This document shows, in pieces, positions 1 to 8,556 of a stretch of DNA of 49,261 bases. The notes under the pieces are model-generated. The model worked only from the letters and a program-made list of their open reading frames with translations, was not told where the DNA came from and ran no database searches. Every line of letters begins with the position of its first letter. Position 1 is the first letter of the stretch. Source of the stretch: Streptomyces specialis (GTDB lineage Bacteria; Actinomycetota; Actinomycetes; Streptomycetales; Streptomycetaceae); assembly GCF_001493375.1 (NCBI RefSeq), contig NZ_LN929763.1, positions 1 to 49,261 on the forward strand. Reading direction: 5' to 3'. Position numbers and translations under genes: made by a program.

Positions 1-60
1 GAGCGGGGGGGGGGGGGGGGCGGGGGGCCCGGCGGGGGGGGGGGGGGGAACGGCGGCGGG
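1..60. other. G-rich low-complexity contig end
   Basis: The first 60 bases are almost entirely runs of G broken by short GC words. The opposite end of the window looks the same. I read this as a low-quality assembly end, since two-colour Illumina chemistry reports missing signal as G. No coding or regulatory content can be supported here. Confidence 0.7.
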
Positions 61-233
61 GCGAGGAACAGCGGCCGGACCGGCTCCCACGGCCAGTGAC
101 ACCGGCCGGGCGGCCAGCCGTGCCCCTGGGCCGGCCCGCCCGCGGCGATCGCCATGACCAGCGCGGCGCAGACGGCGAGGACGGCGCAGGCGGCTGTCGC
201 TCCGGTGCGGCGGACGCGCTGTCCTGGTGACAT
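1..233 (-). CDS. Partial secreted or membrane-anchored protein, N-terminus only
   Basis: An open frame runs leftwards from an ATG at 233 (a GTG lies just upstream at 236) and leaves the window. The first residues, MSPGQRVRRTGATAACAVL, have a basic n-region. A hydrophobic stretch follows to about residue 32 and then a small-residue segment (AGGPAQ), as in a Sec signal peptide. The visible mature part (HGWPPGRCHW and onward) is rich in Trp, Pro and His, and I do not recognise it. Beyond about residue 57 the frame enters the G-rich contig end and cannot be trusted. The start lies 113 bases from the 3' end of the amidase on the same strand, so it could follow that gene in an operon. Confidence 0.45.
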   Translation of the reverse strand, partial: MSPGQRVRRTGATAACAVLAVCAALVMAIAAGGPAQGHGWPPGRCHWPWEPVRPLFLAPPPFPPPPPPGPPPPPPPR

Positions 234-345
234 CACGGGGCGATCCTGCGCGCGAGACGCGCGCACCACGAGGCTGTCGGCAGATTTTCGCTTGATGTGG
301 TGAATTCCGGCGCCAGGAGGATTGAACGCCGTAACCCGGTGGCGG

Positions 346-987
346 TCACAGGGCGTTGACGAGCGTCAGGTACCGGTCCCAGTCCCAGTGGGGGCCGGGG
401 TCGGTGTGGGTGGCGTCCGGCACCTCGTGATGGCCGATGACGCGGGCGCGGGTTCTGGGGATGCCGTACGCGGCGCAGATCCGCGCGGTGAGGGCGGCCG
501 ACCGTTCGTACATGGTGGTGGTGAACCACCGGGGCTCGTCCACCCAGCCCTCGTGCTCGATGCCGATGCTGAGCGTGTTGTAGCTCCAGTTCCCCGCGTG
601 CCAGCCGATGTCCCGCTCGCGCACGCACTGCGCGATCCGCCCGTCGGCGGCGACCACATAGTGCGCGGAGACCTCGCGCGCCGGGTCCTGGAAGATCCCC
701 ACCGTGTCCGCGTACGTCTCCTGCGCGACGTGGATGACGACATACCGCACCGGGTACGTCGACGGTCGGTCGGCGGCCGTGTAGGTGGAGGCGGCGGCGG
801 GAGCCCACGCCGCGCCGGGGAACTCGGCGGCGCCCGCCTCCCCGGTCGGGAGGGCGGCCGTCGCGGTCCGGCCCAGGGCCTGGTCGCCGGAGACCGACAG
901 GGCCGTGGTCCCGGTCGCCAGCACGGCGCCGCCCCGCAGCAGCGAGCGGCGCGACGGGCGCGGGCCGGGCGGGGGCGGTGGGGCCAT
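346..987 (-). CDS. Tat-exported N-acetylmuramoyl-L-alanine amidase (Amidase_2/PGRP fold)
   Basis: Predicted zinc amidase that cleaves the MurNAc-L-Ala bond of peptidoglycan, 213 aa. The start at 987 is chosen because AAGGA lies about 7 bases upstream and the protein then begins with a twin-arginine leader (SRRSLLRGG near residues 12-20) and a hydrophobic stretch, indicating export. The Amidase_2 core spans about residues 78-200. VIHVAQ carries the first zinc His (86), IGIEHEG lies at 141-147, VIGHHEV carries the second His (186/187), and HTDPGPHWDW supplies the third ligand (Asp 196) and the conserved PGPHWDW edge. It is a single-domain enzyme with no separate wall-binding domain. A larger frame extends to 1113 but lacks a leader there. 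Substrate could be cell wall or muropeptides; regulation is not visible. Confidence 0.88.
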   Translation of the reverse strand: MAPPPPPGPRPSRRSLLRGGAVLATGTTALSVSGDQALGRTATAALPTGEAGAAEFPGAAWAPAAASTYTAADRPSTYPVRYVVIHVAQETYADTVGIFQDPAREVSAHYVVAADGRIAQCVRERDIGWHAGNWSYNTLSIGIEHEGWVDEPRWFTTTMYERSAALTARICAAYGIPRTRARVIGHHEVPDATHTDPGPHWDWDRYLTLVNAL

Positions 988-1155
988 GGTGTTCCTTCTC
1001 GGCGTGCGTGCGGAAGGGGCGTGCGCGGCGGACCGCTCCCATGCTGAGGCACGGCCTGTGGCCTGCCAAGATGTCCGTTCCCGCCAGGGGCGGATCTCGG
1101 CCAGGGTCACCACGGGACAGGTGTCACCCCGGGGTGCGCGGGGCGGCCCCCGCGC

Positions 1156-2598
1156 TCAGGACCGCCGCAGCAGCGCGTCGGCGTCCGAGAGGGCCGCGGC
1201 GATCCTGGCCAGCGCGGCGTCGTCCCGTGCCACCGCCTCGTACGCGGGCCCGTCGGACGTGCCCCAGTCCCGGGCGACGGCGGCCGGATCGCGGCCCAGG
1301 AGCAGCCCGGCGGCCTGGGCGGCGGCGCCGGGGGCCACCAGCTCCCGCGCCCGGGGCACGAGCACCGGGCGGCCGGACAGCCTGCGCACGGTCTCGCGCC
1401 AGGCGGTGCCTCGGGCGCCACCGCCGATGAGCACGATCGGCACGGCGGGATCGCCGCCGTTGCCGTCGCCGTCGAGGACCTGGCCCAGGGCGCGCAGCAG
1501 GGCGAACACCGCGCCGTCGTAGGCGGCCTGGAGCACCTGGCCGCCGGTCGTGGCGTGGCGCAGGCCGTGGACGAGGCCCGTGGCGCCGGGGAGGTCCGGG
1601 GTGCGCTCGCCGTCGAGGAACGGCAGCACGACGGCCTCGCCGCCGGGCTCGGCCGCCTCCCGGTCCAGGCCGAGCAGCGCCGCGAACCGGTCGACGGCCA
1701 GGGTGCAGTTGAGCGTGCAGGCCAGCGGCAGGAAGGCGTGGCCGGCGTCCGCGAAACCGGCCACGACACCGGTCGGGTCGGCCGGGCGGCGCGTGGAGAC
1801 GGCGTAGACGGTGCCGGAGGTGCCCAGGCTGAGCACCGGGCGACCGGGAACGAGCCCGAGGCCGAGGGCGCCGGCCATGTTGTCCCCGGTGCCGGCCGCG
1901 ACCGGGATGCCCGCGGGCAACGGCAGGCCCGGCCGGACCGTGCCGGCGGGCTCGCCGGGCGGGACCACGCGCGGCAGCAGCTCCGGGTCGAGCCCGACGT
2001 GCGCCAGGACGCCGTGGTCGTACTCCCCGGTCGCGGTGGACCACCAGCCGGTGCCGGAGGCGTCGCCTCGGTCGGTGGTGCCGCCGCGCGCCTCCTGGCC
2101 GGTCAGCCGCCCGGTCAGGTAGTCGTGCGGGAGCCGCACGGCCCGGGTGGCGGCGGCGGAGGCGGGCTCGTTCTCCCGCAGCCAGGCCCACTTGGTGACG
2201 GTGAACGCGGGCCCCGGGACGCTGCCGACCCGCTCCGCCCACGCCTGGGCGCCGCCCAGCTCGCCGACCAGCCGGTCCCGTTGCGGCGCGGAACGGGTGT
2301 CGTTCCACAGCAGCGCGTCGCGCACCGGGCGGCCCGAACCGTCAAGTGTCACCAGGCCGTGCTGCTGACCGGCGACGGACACGGCCGCGGCCCGGCCGAC
2401 GACCGGCCCGCACTGTCCGACCGCGTCGGTCAGCGCCCGCCACCACTGCTCGGGGTCGGCTCCCCGGCCGGGGGTCACCGTGTGCGGCGCCTGGCCGCGG
2501 GCCACGACCGAACCGTCGGCGGCGTCCACCACCAGGACCTTGGTGGACTGCGTGGAGCTGTCCACACCGATGACGAGCGGGCCCTCGGGCACGGGCAT
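1156..2598 (-). CDS. xylB: Xylulokinase (FGGY family)
   Basis: Predicted ATP-dependent D-xylulose 5-kinase, 480 aa, the usual length of XylB. The FGGY N-domain opens with the phosphate loop VIGVDSSTQSTKVLVVD. SVAGQQHGLV and LLWNDTRS follow, and then the TDRGDASGTGWW segment that carries the catalytic Asp region. The C-domain shows GTGDNMAGALGLGL and LSLGTSGTVYA, then VLIGGGARG, the second ATP-binding element. GGAAGGAG lies about 9 bases before the ATG at 2598. The ROK regulator at 3872-5077 on the same strand, with a broken EamA exporter between, suggests a xylose-utilisation unit, although no xylA is in view. FGGY kinases vary in sugar, so L-ribulose or another ketose cannot be excluded. Confidence 0.88.
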   Translation of the reverse strand: MPVPEGPLVIGVDSSTQSTKVLVVDAADGSVVARGQAPHTVTPGRGADPEQWWRALTDAVGQCGPVVGRAAAVSVAGQQHGLVTLDGSGRPVRDALLWNDTRSAPQRDRLVGELGGAQAWAERVGSVPGPAFTVTKWAWLRENEPASAAATRAVRLPHDYLTGRLTGQEARGGTTDRGDASGTGWWSTATGEYDHGVLAHVGLDPELLPRVVPPGEPAGTVRPGLPLPAGIPVAAGTGDNMAGALGLGLVPGRPVLSLGTSGTVYAVSTRRPADPTGVVAGFADAGHAFLPLACTLNCTLAVDRFAALLGLDREAAEPGGEAVVLPFLDGERTPDLPGATGLVHGLRHATTGGQVLQAAYDGAVFALLRALGQVLDGDGNGGDPAVPIVLIGGGARGTAWRETVRRLSGRPVLVPRARELVAPGAAAQAAGLLLGRDPAAVARDWGTSDGPAYEAVARDDAALARIAAALSDADALLRRS

Positions 2599-2726
2599 GA
2601 CACGCTCCTTCCGGGCGGACGGACAGGCGGAGGCCGGGCAGCGGCCTCCGCGGCGGCGCGCGGAGCATCCTAACTGTCCGGCGTTCGTCGGCCCGCGCTG
2701 CCCGGAGGTCCGGCGGAGGGCCGTGT

Positions 2727-3687
2727 TCACCGGTTCTCCGGGGACGTCAGCGCCAGCAGGCCCAGCACGATCAGACCCATCCCGGCCCAGGCCGCGGCGC
2801 CGAGGTGTTCGCCGACGACCGTGACGCCCAGCACCGCGGCCACCACCGGTTCGAACAGGCTGAGCGTCGTCGCCGCGCTCGCCGGGACCCGGGCCAGCCC
2901 GGCGCCGAACAGGGTGTACGCCAGCCACATCGGGACCACCGCGAGGTAGGCGGCGATCGCCAGACCGCGTGGCTCGCCGACCAGCGCGCCGCCCGTCGCC
3001 GCGAACAGCGGCTGCGGCGCCCGGCTCATCCGGTCCGGGCACTCGGCGCGCGCCACGATGGGCGCGCTGTTCGGGCTCGGGGCCACCGTGCTGCTGGTAC
3101 GCGTAGGTGGCGTAACCGGCGCCCGCCAGCACCGCCAGGGCGACGCCGGCGGTCACCCGGCCGCCCGGGCCGCCGCCGCTCCCGGCGAGTACCAGCGCGA
3201 GGCAGCCCAGCATGGCGCACGCTGTCGCGGCCCACCGGCGCCGGGTCAGCCGCGTCCCGTCGACGGCCCGCTCCAGCAGGGCGGCGGCGACGGGGGCGCA
3301 GCCGAGACTGACGACCGTGCCGACGGCCACCCCCGCCCAGGCCACGGCGGGGTAGAACGCCCGCGGGTAGACGACCACGCCGATCGCGCCGAGCAGCGCG
3401 CAGCGCAGCGCCCCGGGGCCGTCGCGCAGCACCGCGAACGCGGGCCGGCCGGCCGCCGCCAGGGGGAGCAGACCGCCGAGGCCCGTGGTGGCCGCGCCGA
3501 TGGACAGGGCCGAGGCGTCGTCGGGGGCGAACCCGGCGGCCGTGCCGGTGGTGCCCCACAGCGCGGCGGCGGCCAGGATCAGGCAGGGCCCGACGGCCGG
3601 ACGGCGCGTGGCGGGCACGGCCGTCGAAGGGGTCGAACGTGTCGAAGGGGATGAAGAGGATGAAGAGGGAGAGGGGGGCGCGGACAT
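2727..3687 (-). pseudogene. EamA/DMT-family transporter, frameshifted
   Basis: Two halves of one 10-helix drug/metabolite exporter lie in different frames. The N-terminal half, from ATG 3687, contains LILAAAALWGTTGTAAGF and further hydrophobic helices to YATYAYQQ near 3090. The matching C-terminal half, with LAYTLFGAGLA, LSLFEPVVAAVLG and GLIVLGLLAL, is open only in a second frame from about 3086 to 2727. An indel near 3060-3090 must separate them. Because the window carries many read errors, this may be a sequencing error rather than a true pseudogene. The N-terminal residues include a Ser/Pro-rich run. It sits between xylB and the ROK regulator, so an exporter or importer role in sugar metabolism is possible but unproven. 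Confidence 0.72.
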
Positions 3688-3871
3688 GGTGAGGGGCGTC
3701 CTGCTCCGTGAGGTCCGTGAGGTCCGGGATCAGCGGGAGGGCGCACCGGGACACCGGCCGGGCCGGTGGGCGGCGGGCCGGTGGCGTGTCGCGGCGTCAG
3801 TCGTGCGCCCTCAACGGGCGGACGGCGGCGGTGTGACGGTGTGCCGGTAGGACGGTCGCATGAGCGAGAGC

Positions 3872-5077
3872 CTAACGGGCCGTGCCGGGGCGCCCGAGCG
3901 AGGCGAGGGCGCCCTCCAGGGCGAAGGTGGCCGCGCCCAGGCTCACCGGGTTGGCCGGGAGGGGGCTGAGCACCAACTCGGTGGCGGCCAGCGGGCCGCG
4001 CAGCGCGTACCGGGCCAGGGCCTCCCGGGCCAGCTCCAGCAGCGGCGGGCCCAGCCGCCGGGCGACCCAGCCGGTGAGCACGATGATCTCGGGATTGAGC
4101 AGGTTGACCAGATCGGCGAGGGCGGCGCCGAGATAGCCCGCCGTGGTCCGCAGGACCTGGCGGGCCACCGGGTCCCCCTCGACGTAGCCGCGCGCCAGCC
4201 GCGCGACGGTGGCGGCCTGGTCGCCGGGGGCGAGCATCGGGCTGTCCGGGCTCGTCTCCCGCAGGTTCCGCATGATGCCGGGTGCCCCGACGTAGGACTC
4301 GACGCAGCCGCGCCGGCCGCAGTGGCATGGGCGGCCGTCCAGCACCAGCGTGGTGTGCCCCCACTCGCCCGCGCTGTTGGAGACACCGCGGTACGGGGTC
4401 CCGCCGAGGGCCAGCCCGGCGCCGACGCCGGAGCCCAGGCTCACCACCACCGCGTCGTCCCGGCCGCGCGCCGCGCCGAACCACAGCTCGGCGACCAGGC
4501 AGGCCCGCAGCGGGGTGTCGAGGTACAGCCGGTAGGGGACACGCTCGGACAGCAGCCCCAGGAGCGGCACGTCGTGCCAGCCCCAGTCGGCGGCGAAGAC
4601 CGACACCGCGCCCTCCCGGTCCACCATGCCCGGCACGCTGATGCCCGCGCCCAGCACCCGCGGCTCGGCCGCCGCCCGTGACGCCGCCGCGCTGACGGCG
4701 GCGGCGATGCGGCCGGCCACCCGCGGCGGCTCGTGGTCGCCGCGCCGCAGCTCCTCGTGGGCACGGGCCAGCACGCGCAGCGCCAGATCGACGACCTCCA
4801 CATGCACATGGGTCTCCGCGACCTCGACGCCGATCAGCGCCCCGCCGCGCGGGTTGACCGCGAGCAGGCCACGAGGCCGCCCGCCGCCCGAGTCCTCGAA
4901 GCCCGCGTCGATGAGCATCCCCTGATCCAGCAGCTCGCCCACCAGCGTCGCGACGGTCGCCAGGCTGAGGCCGGTCGCCGCCGCGAGCCGGGGACGGGAC
5001 ACCGGGGACTCCGCGATCGCCTGCCGGACGAGCCGGTAGCGGTTGGCCGTGCGGATGTCGCGGGAGGAGCCCTTCAC
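3872..5077 (-). CDS. ROK-family transcriptional regulator (XylR/NagC type)
   Basis: Predicted sugar-responsive repressor, 401 aa. Residues about 8-65 form a winged helix-turn-helix (ESPVSRPRLAAATGLSLATV). The rest is a ROK sugar-kinase-like domain with GAGISVPGMVD, SLGSGVGAGLALGG and the zinc motif CHCGRRGCVESYVG. The ROK signature and zinc site are both intact. The length with an N-terminal HTH distinguishes it from ROK glucokinases. The start lies one base downstream of the stop of the small gene at 5079-5360, so the two are probably co-transcribed. With xylB downstream it is most likely a xylose-operon repressor, by inference from neighbourhood; the ligand cannot be read from the sequence. 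Confidence 0.87.
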   Translation of the reverse strand: MKGSSRDIRTANRYRLVRQAIAESPVSRPRLAAATGLSLATVATLVGELLDQGMLIDAGFEDSGGGRPRGLLAVNPRGGALIGVEVAETHVHVEVVDLALRVLARAHEELRRGDHEPPRVAGRIAAAVSAAASRAAAEPRVLGAGISVPGMVDREGAVSVFAADWGWHDVPLLGLLSERVPYRLYLDTPLRACLVAELWFGAARGRDDAVVVSLGSGVGAGLALGGTPYRGVSNSAGEWGHTTLVLDGRPCHCGRRGCVESYVGAPGIMRNLRETSPDSPMLAPGDQAATVARLARGYVEGDPVARQVLRTTAGYLGAALADLVNLLNPEIIVLTGWVARRLGPPLLELAREALARYALRGPLAATELVLSPLPANPVSLGAATFALEGALASLGRPGTAR

Positions 5078-5078
5078 C

Positions 5079-5360
5079 TCACTCCCCGCCGCCGTCCTTG
5101 CCCTTCCGCCGGAACCATCGTCGCTTCCCCGGCCCGCCCGCCTTGCCCCGGCGTCCCGAGCCGTATATCCATCCGGCGGGCGGCTCGTCGGAACGCCAGG
5201 GCTGCGGGGTGGGGCCGCCGTCCTTCCAGCGCTCGCTCAGCATGCGTGTCCTGGCCGCGGGCTCGCGCACCTCGGCACCGCGCACGAAGCTCTCGTCGAG
5301 CACGACGTCGTCCCACTCGTCGCCTTGCGGGTCGTCCCGGCCCGTCGGCTCCGTCCCCAT
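5079..5360 (-). CDS. Small conserved actinomycete protein, function unknown
   Basis: A 93-aa hydrophilic protein with an acidic N-terminal half (DDPQGDEWDDVVLDESFVRG) and a strongly basic C-terminus (KRRWFRRKGKDGGGE). The central motif SERWKDGGPTPQPWRSDEPP and the GWIYGSG segment look constrained and resemble a Streptomyces-type conserved hypothetical. There is no signal peptide or membrane segment. The basic tail could bind nucleic acid or acidic lipid. It ends one base before the ROK regulator start and begins 119 bases after the TerC gene stop on the same strand. Start at 5360 is the first ATG of the coding-like segment; a longer frame continues upstream but loses protein-like composition. 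Confidence 0.7.
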   Translation of the reverse strand: MGTEPTGRDDPQGDEWDDVVLDESFVRGAEVREPAARTRMLSERWKDGGPTPQPWRSDEPPAGWIYGSGRRGKAGGPGKRRWFRRKGKDGGGE

Positions 5361-5479
5361 GAGCTGTCTCCCGTCAACCCTCGGTGTCCGGCAGTCCACC
5401 ACAGGGTGAACTCCTCGCACGGCCGGCTGGTTCCTGCCCAGACGCGGCATCCCGGGGCGACACCGTACCGAAGGGGTGC

Positions 5480-6454
5480 CTAGCGCCGCGCCTCCGGTGT
5501 CCCGGCGTCCGCCCGGTCCCCGCGCGTCGCGTACAGGCTTGTGACGGTGGTGACGGCCAGCACGGCGCAGATGACGCCCAGCGAGAGGGGGGTGCTGATC
5601 TCCGGGGTGTGCACGCCCGACTCGTGCAGGGCGTGCAGCACGAGCTTCACGCCGATGAAGCCGAGGATGATCGACAGCCCGTACGACAGGTGCACCAGCT
5701 TCTCCAGCAGGCCGCCGATCAGGAAGTAGAGCTGGCGCAGGCCCATCAGCGCGAACGCGTTGGCGGTGAAGACGATGTAGGCGTCCTCGGTGAGCCCGAA
5801 GATGGCCGGGATCGAGTCCAGCGCGAAGAGCAGGTCGGTGCTGCCGATCGCCAGCATCACGATCAGCATCGGCGTGATCAGGCGGCGGCCGTTCTCCCGG
5901 ATGAAGAGGCGGGTGCCGTGGTACCGGTCGGTGGCCGGGAAGCGCCGCTCGACCAGCTTCAGGAAGCGGTTCTCCTCGTACTCCTCCTCGGGGTGGTCGG
6001 CCCGCGCCTCCTTGATGAGCTTCCACGCGGTCCAGATGAGGAAGGCGCCGAAGATGTAGAAGACCCAGGAGAAGCTGGCGATCAGCGCGGCGCCCGCCGC
6101 GATGAACCCGGCGCGCAGCACCAGCGCGATCAGCACGCCGACCATCAGCACCCGCGCCTGGTACTCCGCGGGCACGGCGAACTTGGTCATGATCAGCACG
6201 AAGACGAAGAGGTTGTCCACGCTGAGCGACTTCTCGGTGACATACCCCGCGAAGAACTCACCGGACGGGGTGCCGCCGGAGAAGATCAGCAGCCCGATGC
6301 CGAACAGCACCGCCAGCACGACCCAGATCACGGTCCACGTCCCGGCCTCCCTGAGCGTCACCTCGTGCGGCTTGCGCCCGAAGAAGAAGTCCACGGCGAT
6401 GAGCGCGCAGAGCACCACCACCGTGAGCACCCACATGGTCAACGAGACGTCCAC
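5480..6454 (-). CDS. TerC/Alx-family integral membrane protein
   Basis: A 324-aa polytopic membrane protein of the TerC family, associated with tellurite resistance and with metal (manganese) homeostasis in Alx relatives. Diagnostic segments are AVDFFFGRKPHEVTLREA in the first helix-loop, SLSVDNLFVFVLIM with its membrane Asp-Asn, SFSWVFYIFGAFLIWTAWKL, and IGSTDLLFALDSIPAIFGLT with the second acidic intramembrane motif. The last helices include LRQLYFLIGGLLEKL and LSIILGFIGVKL. The GTG start at 6454 is preferred over an in-frame ATG at 6556 because GGAGGAAC sits 5-10 bases before it and the first helix begins directly. Length matches the family. Confidence 0.9.
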   Translation of the reverse strand: MDVSLTMWVLTVVVLCALIAVDFFFGRKPHEVTLREAGTWTVIWVVLAVLFGIGLLIFSGGTPSGEFFAGYVTEKSLSVDNLFVFVLIMTKFAVPAEYQARVLMVGVLIALVLRAGFIAAGAALIASFSWVFYIFGAFLIWTAWKLIKEARADHPEEEYEENRFLKLVERRFPATDRYHGTRLFIRENGRRLITPMLIVMLAIGSTDLLFALDSIPAIFGLTEDAYIVFTANAFALMGLRQLYFLIGGLLEKLVHLSYGLSIILGFIGVKLVLHALHESGVHTPEISTPLSLGVICAVLAVTTVTSLYATRGDRADAGTPEARR

Positions 6455-6503
6455 TGTTCCTCCGTCTTCCGGTCTTCGGCACGGGGCCGTGCCGAACCGT
6501 GCC

Positions 6504-6638
6504 TTCCCCGAGGCGGCCAGGACGGCCGCCCGGACCGCCGAGGCGATCGGATGCAAGGTTAATCAAATAGTAAAGACCCTGGTGTTCGAGGTGGATAAAG
6601 AGCCGGTTCCCGTACTGGTGAACGGCGCCGCCCGGATG
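6504..6638 (+). pseudogene. YbaK/EbsC-like (aminoacyl-tRNA deacylase) fragment
   Basis: An open stretch encodes EAIGCKVNQIVKTLVF followed by EVDKEPVPVLVNGAARM. This closely resembles the N-terminal strand-helix region of YbaK/EbsC prolyl-tRNA editing-type proteins (GCxVxQIVKTLVF then a VLVxxGxxR strand). The frame continues past 6638 but loses any similarity, and no start or active-site lysine region can be assigned. Codons 6550-6612 (aat caa ata gta ... gat aaa) are far poorer in GC than the neighbours. It lies between the divergent TerC and MFS genes. It may be a decayed or transferred gene remnant, or a short misassembled read. Confidence 0.45.
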
Positions 6639-6703
6639 GCCCGGGCGGCGCCGGGCGGAATTCGGGTGCGCGTCCGGGGCCGCCGGGAGGAGGATCGGCC
6701 TCC

Positions 6704-7933
6704 ATGGGACGATCTGCCGCCGGGCTGCGGATCTACCGGGACATCTTCCGCGTACCGGGCGCCGGGGCGTTCGTCGCGGCGAGCGTCGTGGGCCGTATGC
6801 CCATGTCGATGCTCGCGCTCGGCACGGTCCTCCTGGTGACCCATGTCACCGACAGCTACGCCACCGCCGGAGCCGTGGCCGCCGGGGGAGCCCTCTGCTA
6901 CGCCCTGGTGGTCCCCCGGGTGGGGTACGCCATCGACCGGTTCGGGCAGCGGCGGGGGCTGCGCCCCGTCGCCCCCCCGGTCGGCGCGGCCGGCGGACCG
7001 TTCCTGCTGGCCGCCCCGACGGGGGCCCCGCGCCGGCTGCTCTACGCGGCCGGCGCCGCCCTCGGCGCGACGATGCCGCCGCTGAGCGCCCTGGTCCGGG
7101 CCCGCTGGAGCCACCTGGCGGGCGACGACCCCTCCGGGACGCTGCTGACGTCGTCGTACTCGTTCGAGTCGGTGGTCGACGAGCTGATCTTCGTCGTCGG
7201 GCCGCTGCTCGTCGCCGCCGTCGTGCTGATCCACCCGGCGTCCGGCGTGGTCGTGACCGTCCTCACCGGGATGACCGGCAGCCTGCTGCTGGCCGCGCAG
7301 CGCCGGACCGAACCCCCGGTGCCGCCCCGCCGGAGCGGCGGCGCCCGCGCCCTGTCCGTCCCGGGGCTGCGTCTGATATGCGGTGTCTACGTGTTCACCG
7401 CGGCCATGTTCGCCGCGTGGGAGCTGAGCACGCTGGCGTTCACCGACGTGTACGGCGGGACCTGGGCCGTCGGCGTGGTCATGGCCGCGTACGCGTCGGG
7501 CAGCGCGGCCGGGGGACTGTGGTACGGCGCGCGGGCCTGGCGCCTGCCGCTGGACCGCCGGTTCCTGCTGGCGCTGGCCGCCGTGGTCGCCGGGGTGGGC
7601 CCGCTGTGGGCGATGCCGAACGTGGCCGCGCTGTGCGCCTTCTCCCTCTTCTCCGGCTTCCTCATCGCCCCGACGATCATCGCCGGTTACAGCCTGGTGC
7701 GGCGGGGCGCGCCCGGCGAGGCCCTCACCGAGAGCATGGCCTGGCTCTCCACGGCGGTGGGCCTCGGCCGGGCGTTCGGCGTCCTGACGGCGGGACTGGT
7801 CATCGAGGAGCACGGCCCGCGCTGGGGCTACGTGTTCACGCTCGGCTGCGGCTGCGCGGCTCTCCTGACCGGCGCGCTCGGCGCCGGGAAGCTCCGGGTC
7901 ATGGCCACCGCCCGCTTCACCCGTACCGCGTGA
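6704..7933 (+). CDS. Major facilitator superfamily transporter
   Basis: A 409-aa predicted 12-helix secondary transporter. The N-terminal half includes VGRMPMSMLALGTVLLVTHV, a Gly/Ala-rich helix, and the loop VGYAIDRFGQRRGLRP, which is the MFS motif A region between helices 2 and 3. The central loop (QRRTEPPVPPRRSGGA) is basic. The second half includes CGVYVFTAAMFAAWELSTLA and LCAFSLFSGFLIAPTII. The length and 6+6 layout fit a drug-efflux MFS. The ATG at 6704 follows GGGAGGAGG by about 11 bases. It is divergent from TerC and converges on the HATPase gene with a gap of 21 bases. Substrate unknown. Confidence 0.85.
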   Translation: MGRSAAGLRIYRDIFRVPGAGAFVAASVVGRMPMSMLALGTVLLVTHVTDSYATAGAVAAGGALCYALVVPRVGYAIDRFGQRRGLRPVAPPVGAAGGPFLLAAPTGAPRRLLYAAGAALGATMPPLSALVRARWSHLAGDDPSGTLLTSSYSFESVVDELIFVVGPLLVAAVVLIHPASGVVVTVLTGMTGSLLLAAQRRTEPPVPPRRSGGARALSVPGLRLICGVYVFTAAMFAAWELSTLAFTDVYGGTWAVGVVMAAYASGSAAGGLWYGARAWRLPLDRRFLLALAAVVAGVGPLWAMPNVAALCAFSLFSGFLIAPTIIAGYSLVRRGAPGEALTESMAWLSTAVGLGRAFGVLTAGLVIEEHGPRWGYVFTLGCGCAALLTGALGAGKLRVMATARFTRTA

Positions 7934-7954
7934 TTCCGGTCACCCCGCGCCGGG

Positions 7955-8455
7955 TCAGCTCTCGCCGCCGTCCTCCGGCGCCAGGGGCAGATCCGCCCAG
8001 ACCACATGTCCCCGGCCGCCCTCGCGCGGCCGTACCCCCCACACCTTCGCCAGCGCGCAGACCAGGAACAGGCCCCGGCCGCTCTCGTCGTCCTCGGCCG
8101 CGGGACCGGGCGCCCCCTGCGGACCCGTCCCGTCACTGGCCACCGCGACGCGCAACGCCCCCTCGACGCGACGCAGTTCGCAGCCGACCGTCCGGCTCCC
8201 GGTGTGCCGCAGCGCGTTGGTCACCAGCTCCGACACCACCAACTGGGCACTGTCGGCGGTATCGCCCGGTGTCCGCCACGCCGCCAGTTGCAGGCGCGTC
8301 CGTCTTCGCGCCTCGGAGGCCGAGGCGTCGACGGCCGGCAGGACGAAGCTGAGCCGCTCGTCCGTCAGAACAACGGTCCGGTCCTGTCCGGGTGACTGAG
8401 CGTGCGAGGAAAAGGCCACCGACCTACTGTGCGTGCTGGTCGTCTCATCCGGCAA
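7955..8455 (-). CDS. ATP-binding protein, anti-sigma-factor-type HATPase (HATPase_c_2)
   Basis: A 166-aa single-domain GHKL ATPase of the RsbW/SpoIIAB-like class that is very abundant in Streptomyces. The N-box is VVSELVTNALRHT, with Glu and Asn to chelate Mg-ATP. The G1-like segment is VASDGTGPQG and the G2-like segment GRGLFLVCALAKVWG. The N-terminal 35 residues are polar and probably flexible. Such proteins either bind sigma factors or phosphorylate anti-anti-sigma partners; the target is not encoded here. It is divergent from the XRE-DUF5753 gene, with an inverted repeat in the shared 101-base intergenic region, so both may answer to the same regulator. HATPase next to XRE/DUF397 is a recurrent actinomycete arrangement. 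Confidence 0.85.
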   Translation of the reverse strand: MPDETTSTHSRSVAFSSHAQSPGQDRTVVLTDERLSFVLPAVDASASEARRRTRLQLAAWRTPGDTADSAQLVVSELVTNALRHTGSRTVGCELRRVEGALRVAVASDGTGPQGAPGPAAEDDESGRGLFLVCALAKVWGVRPREGGRGHVVWADLPLAPEDGGES

Positions 8456-8488
8456 GAGTCAACCTGCAATTTTCAGATGTACCGATAT

Positions 8489-8523
8489 CAGTCTGTCGCC
8501 GACGCTGACGCCATGACAGACTG
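8489..8523. promoter_or_regulatory. Inverted repeat in divergent HATPase/XRE promoter region
   Basis: Perfect 9-base arms, CAGTCTGTC (8489-8497) and GACAGACTG (8515-8523), are separated by 17 bases. They lie midway between the divergent HATPase start (8455) and the XRE start (8557). The site overlaps a plausible promoter for the XRE gene (ATGACA at 8513-8518 and TAGTTG about 19 bases on). It is a reasonable operator for the adjacent HTH protein, by position only. Confidence 0.4.
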
Positions 8524-8556
8524 CTTGTACATGGCGGTAGTTGAAGGGGCGGCATA

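Noticed and set aside
1156..3687. One 843-residue fusion of a transporter and xylulokinase
   Set aside because: The frame is open by chance at high GC; the transporter C-terminal half lies in another frame and xylB has its own ribosome site and start.
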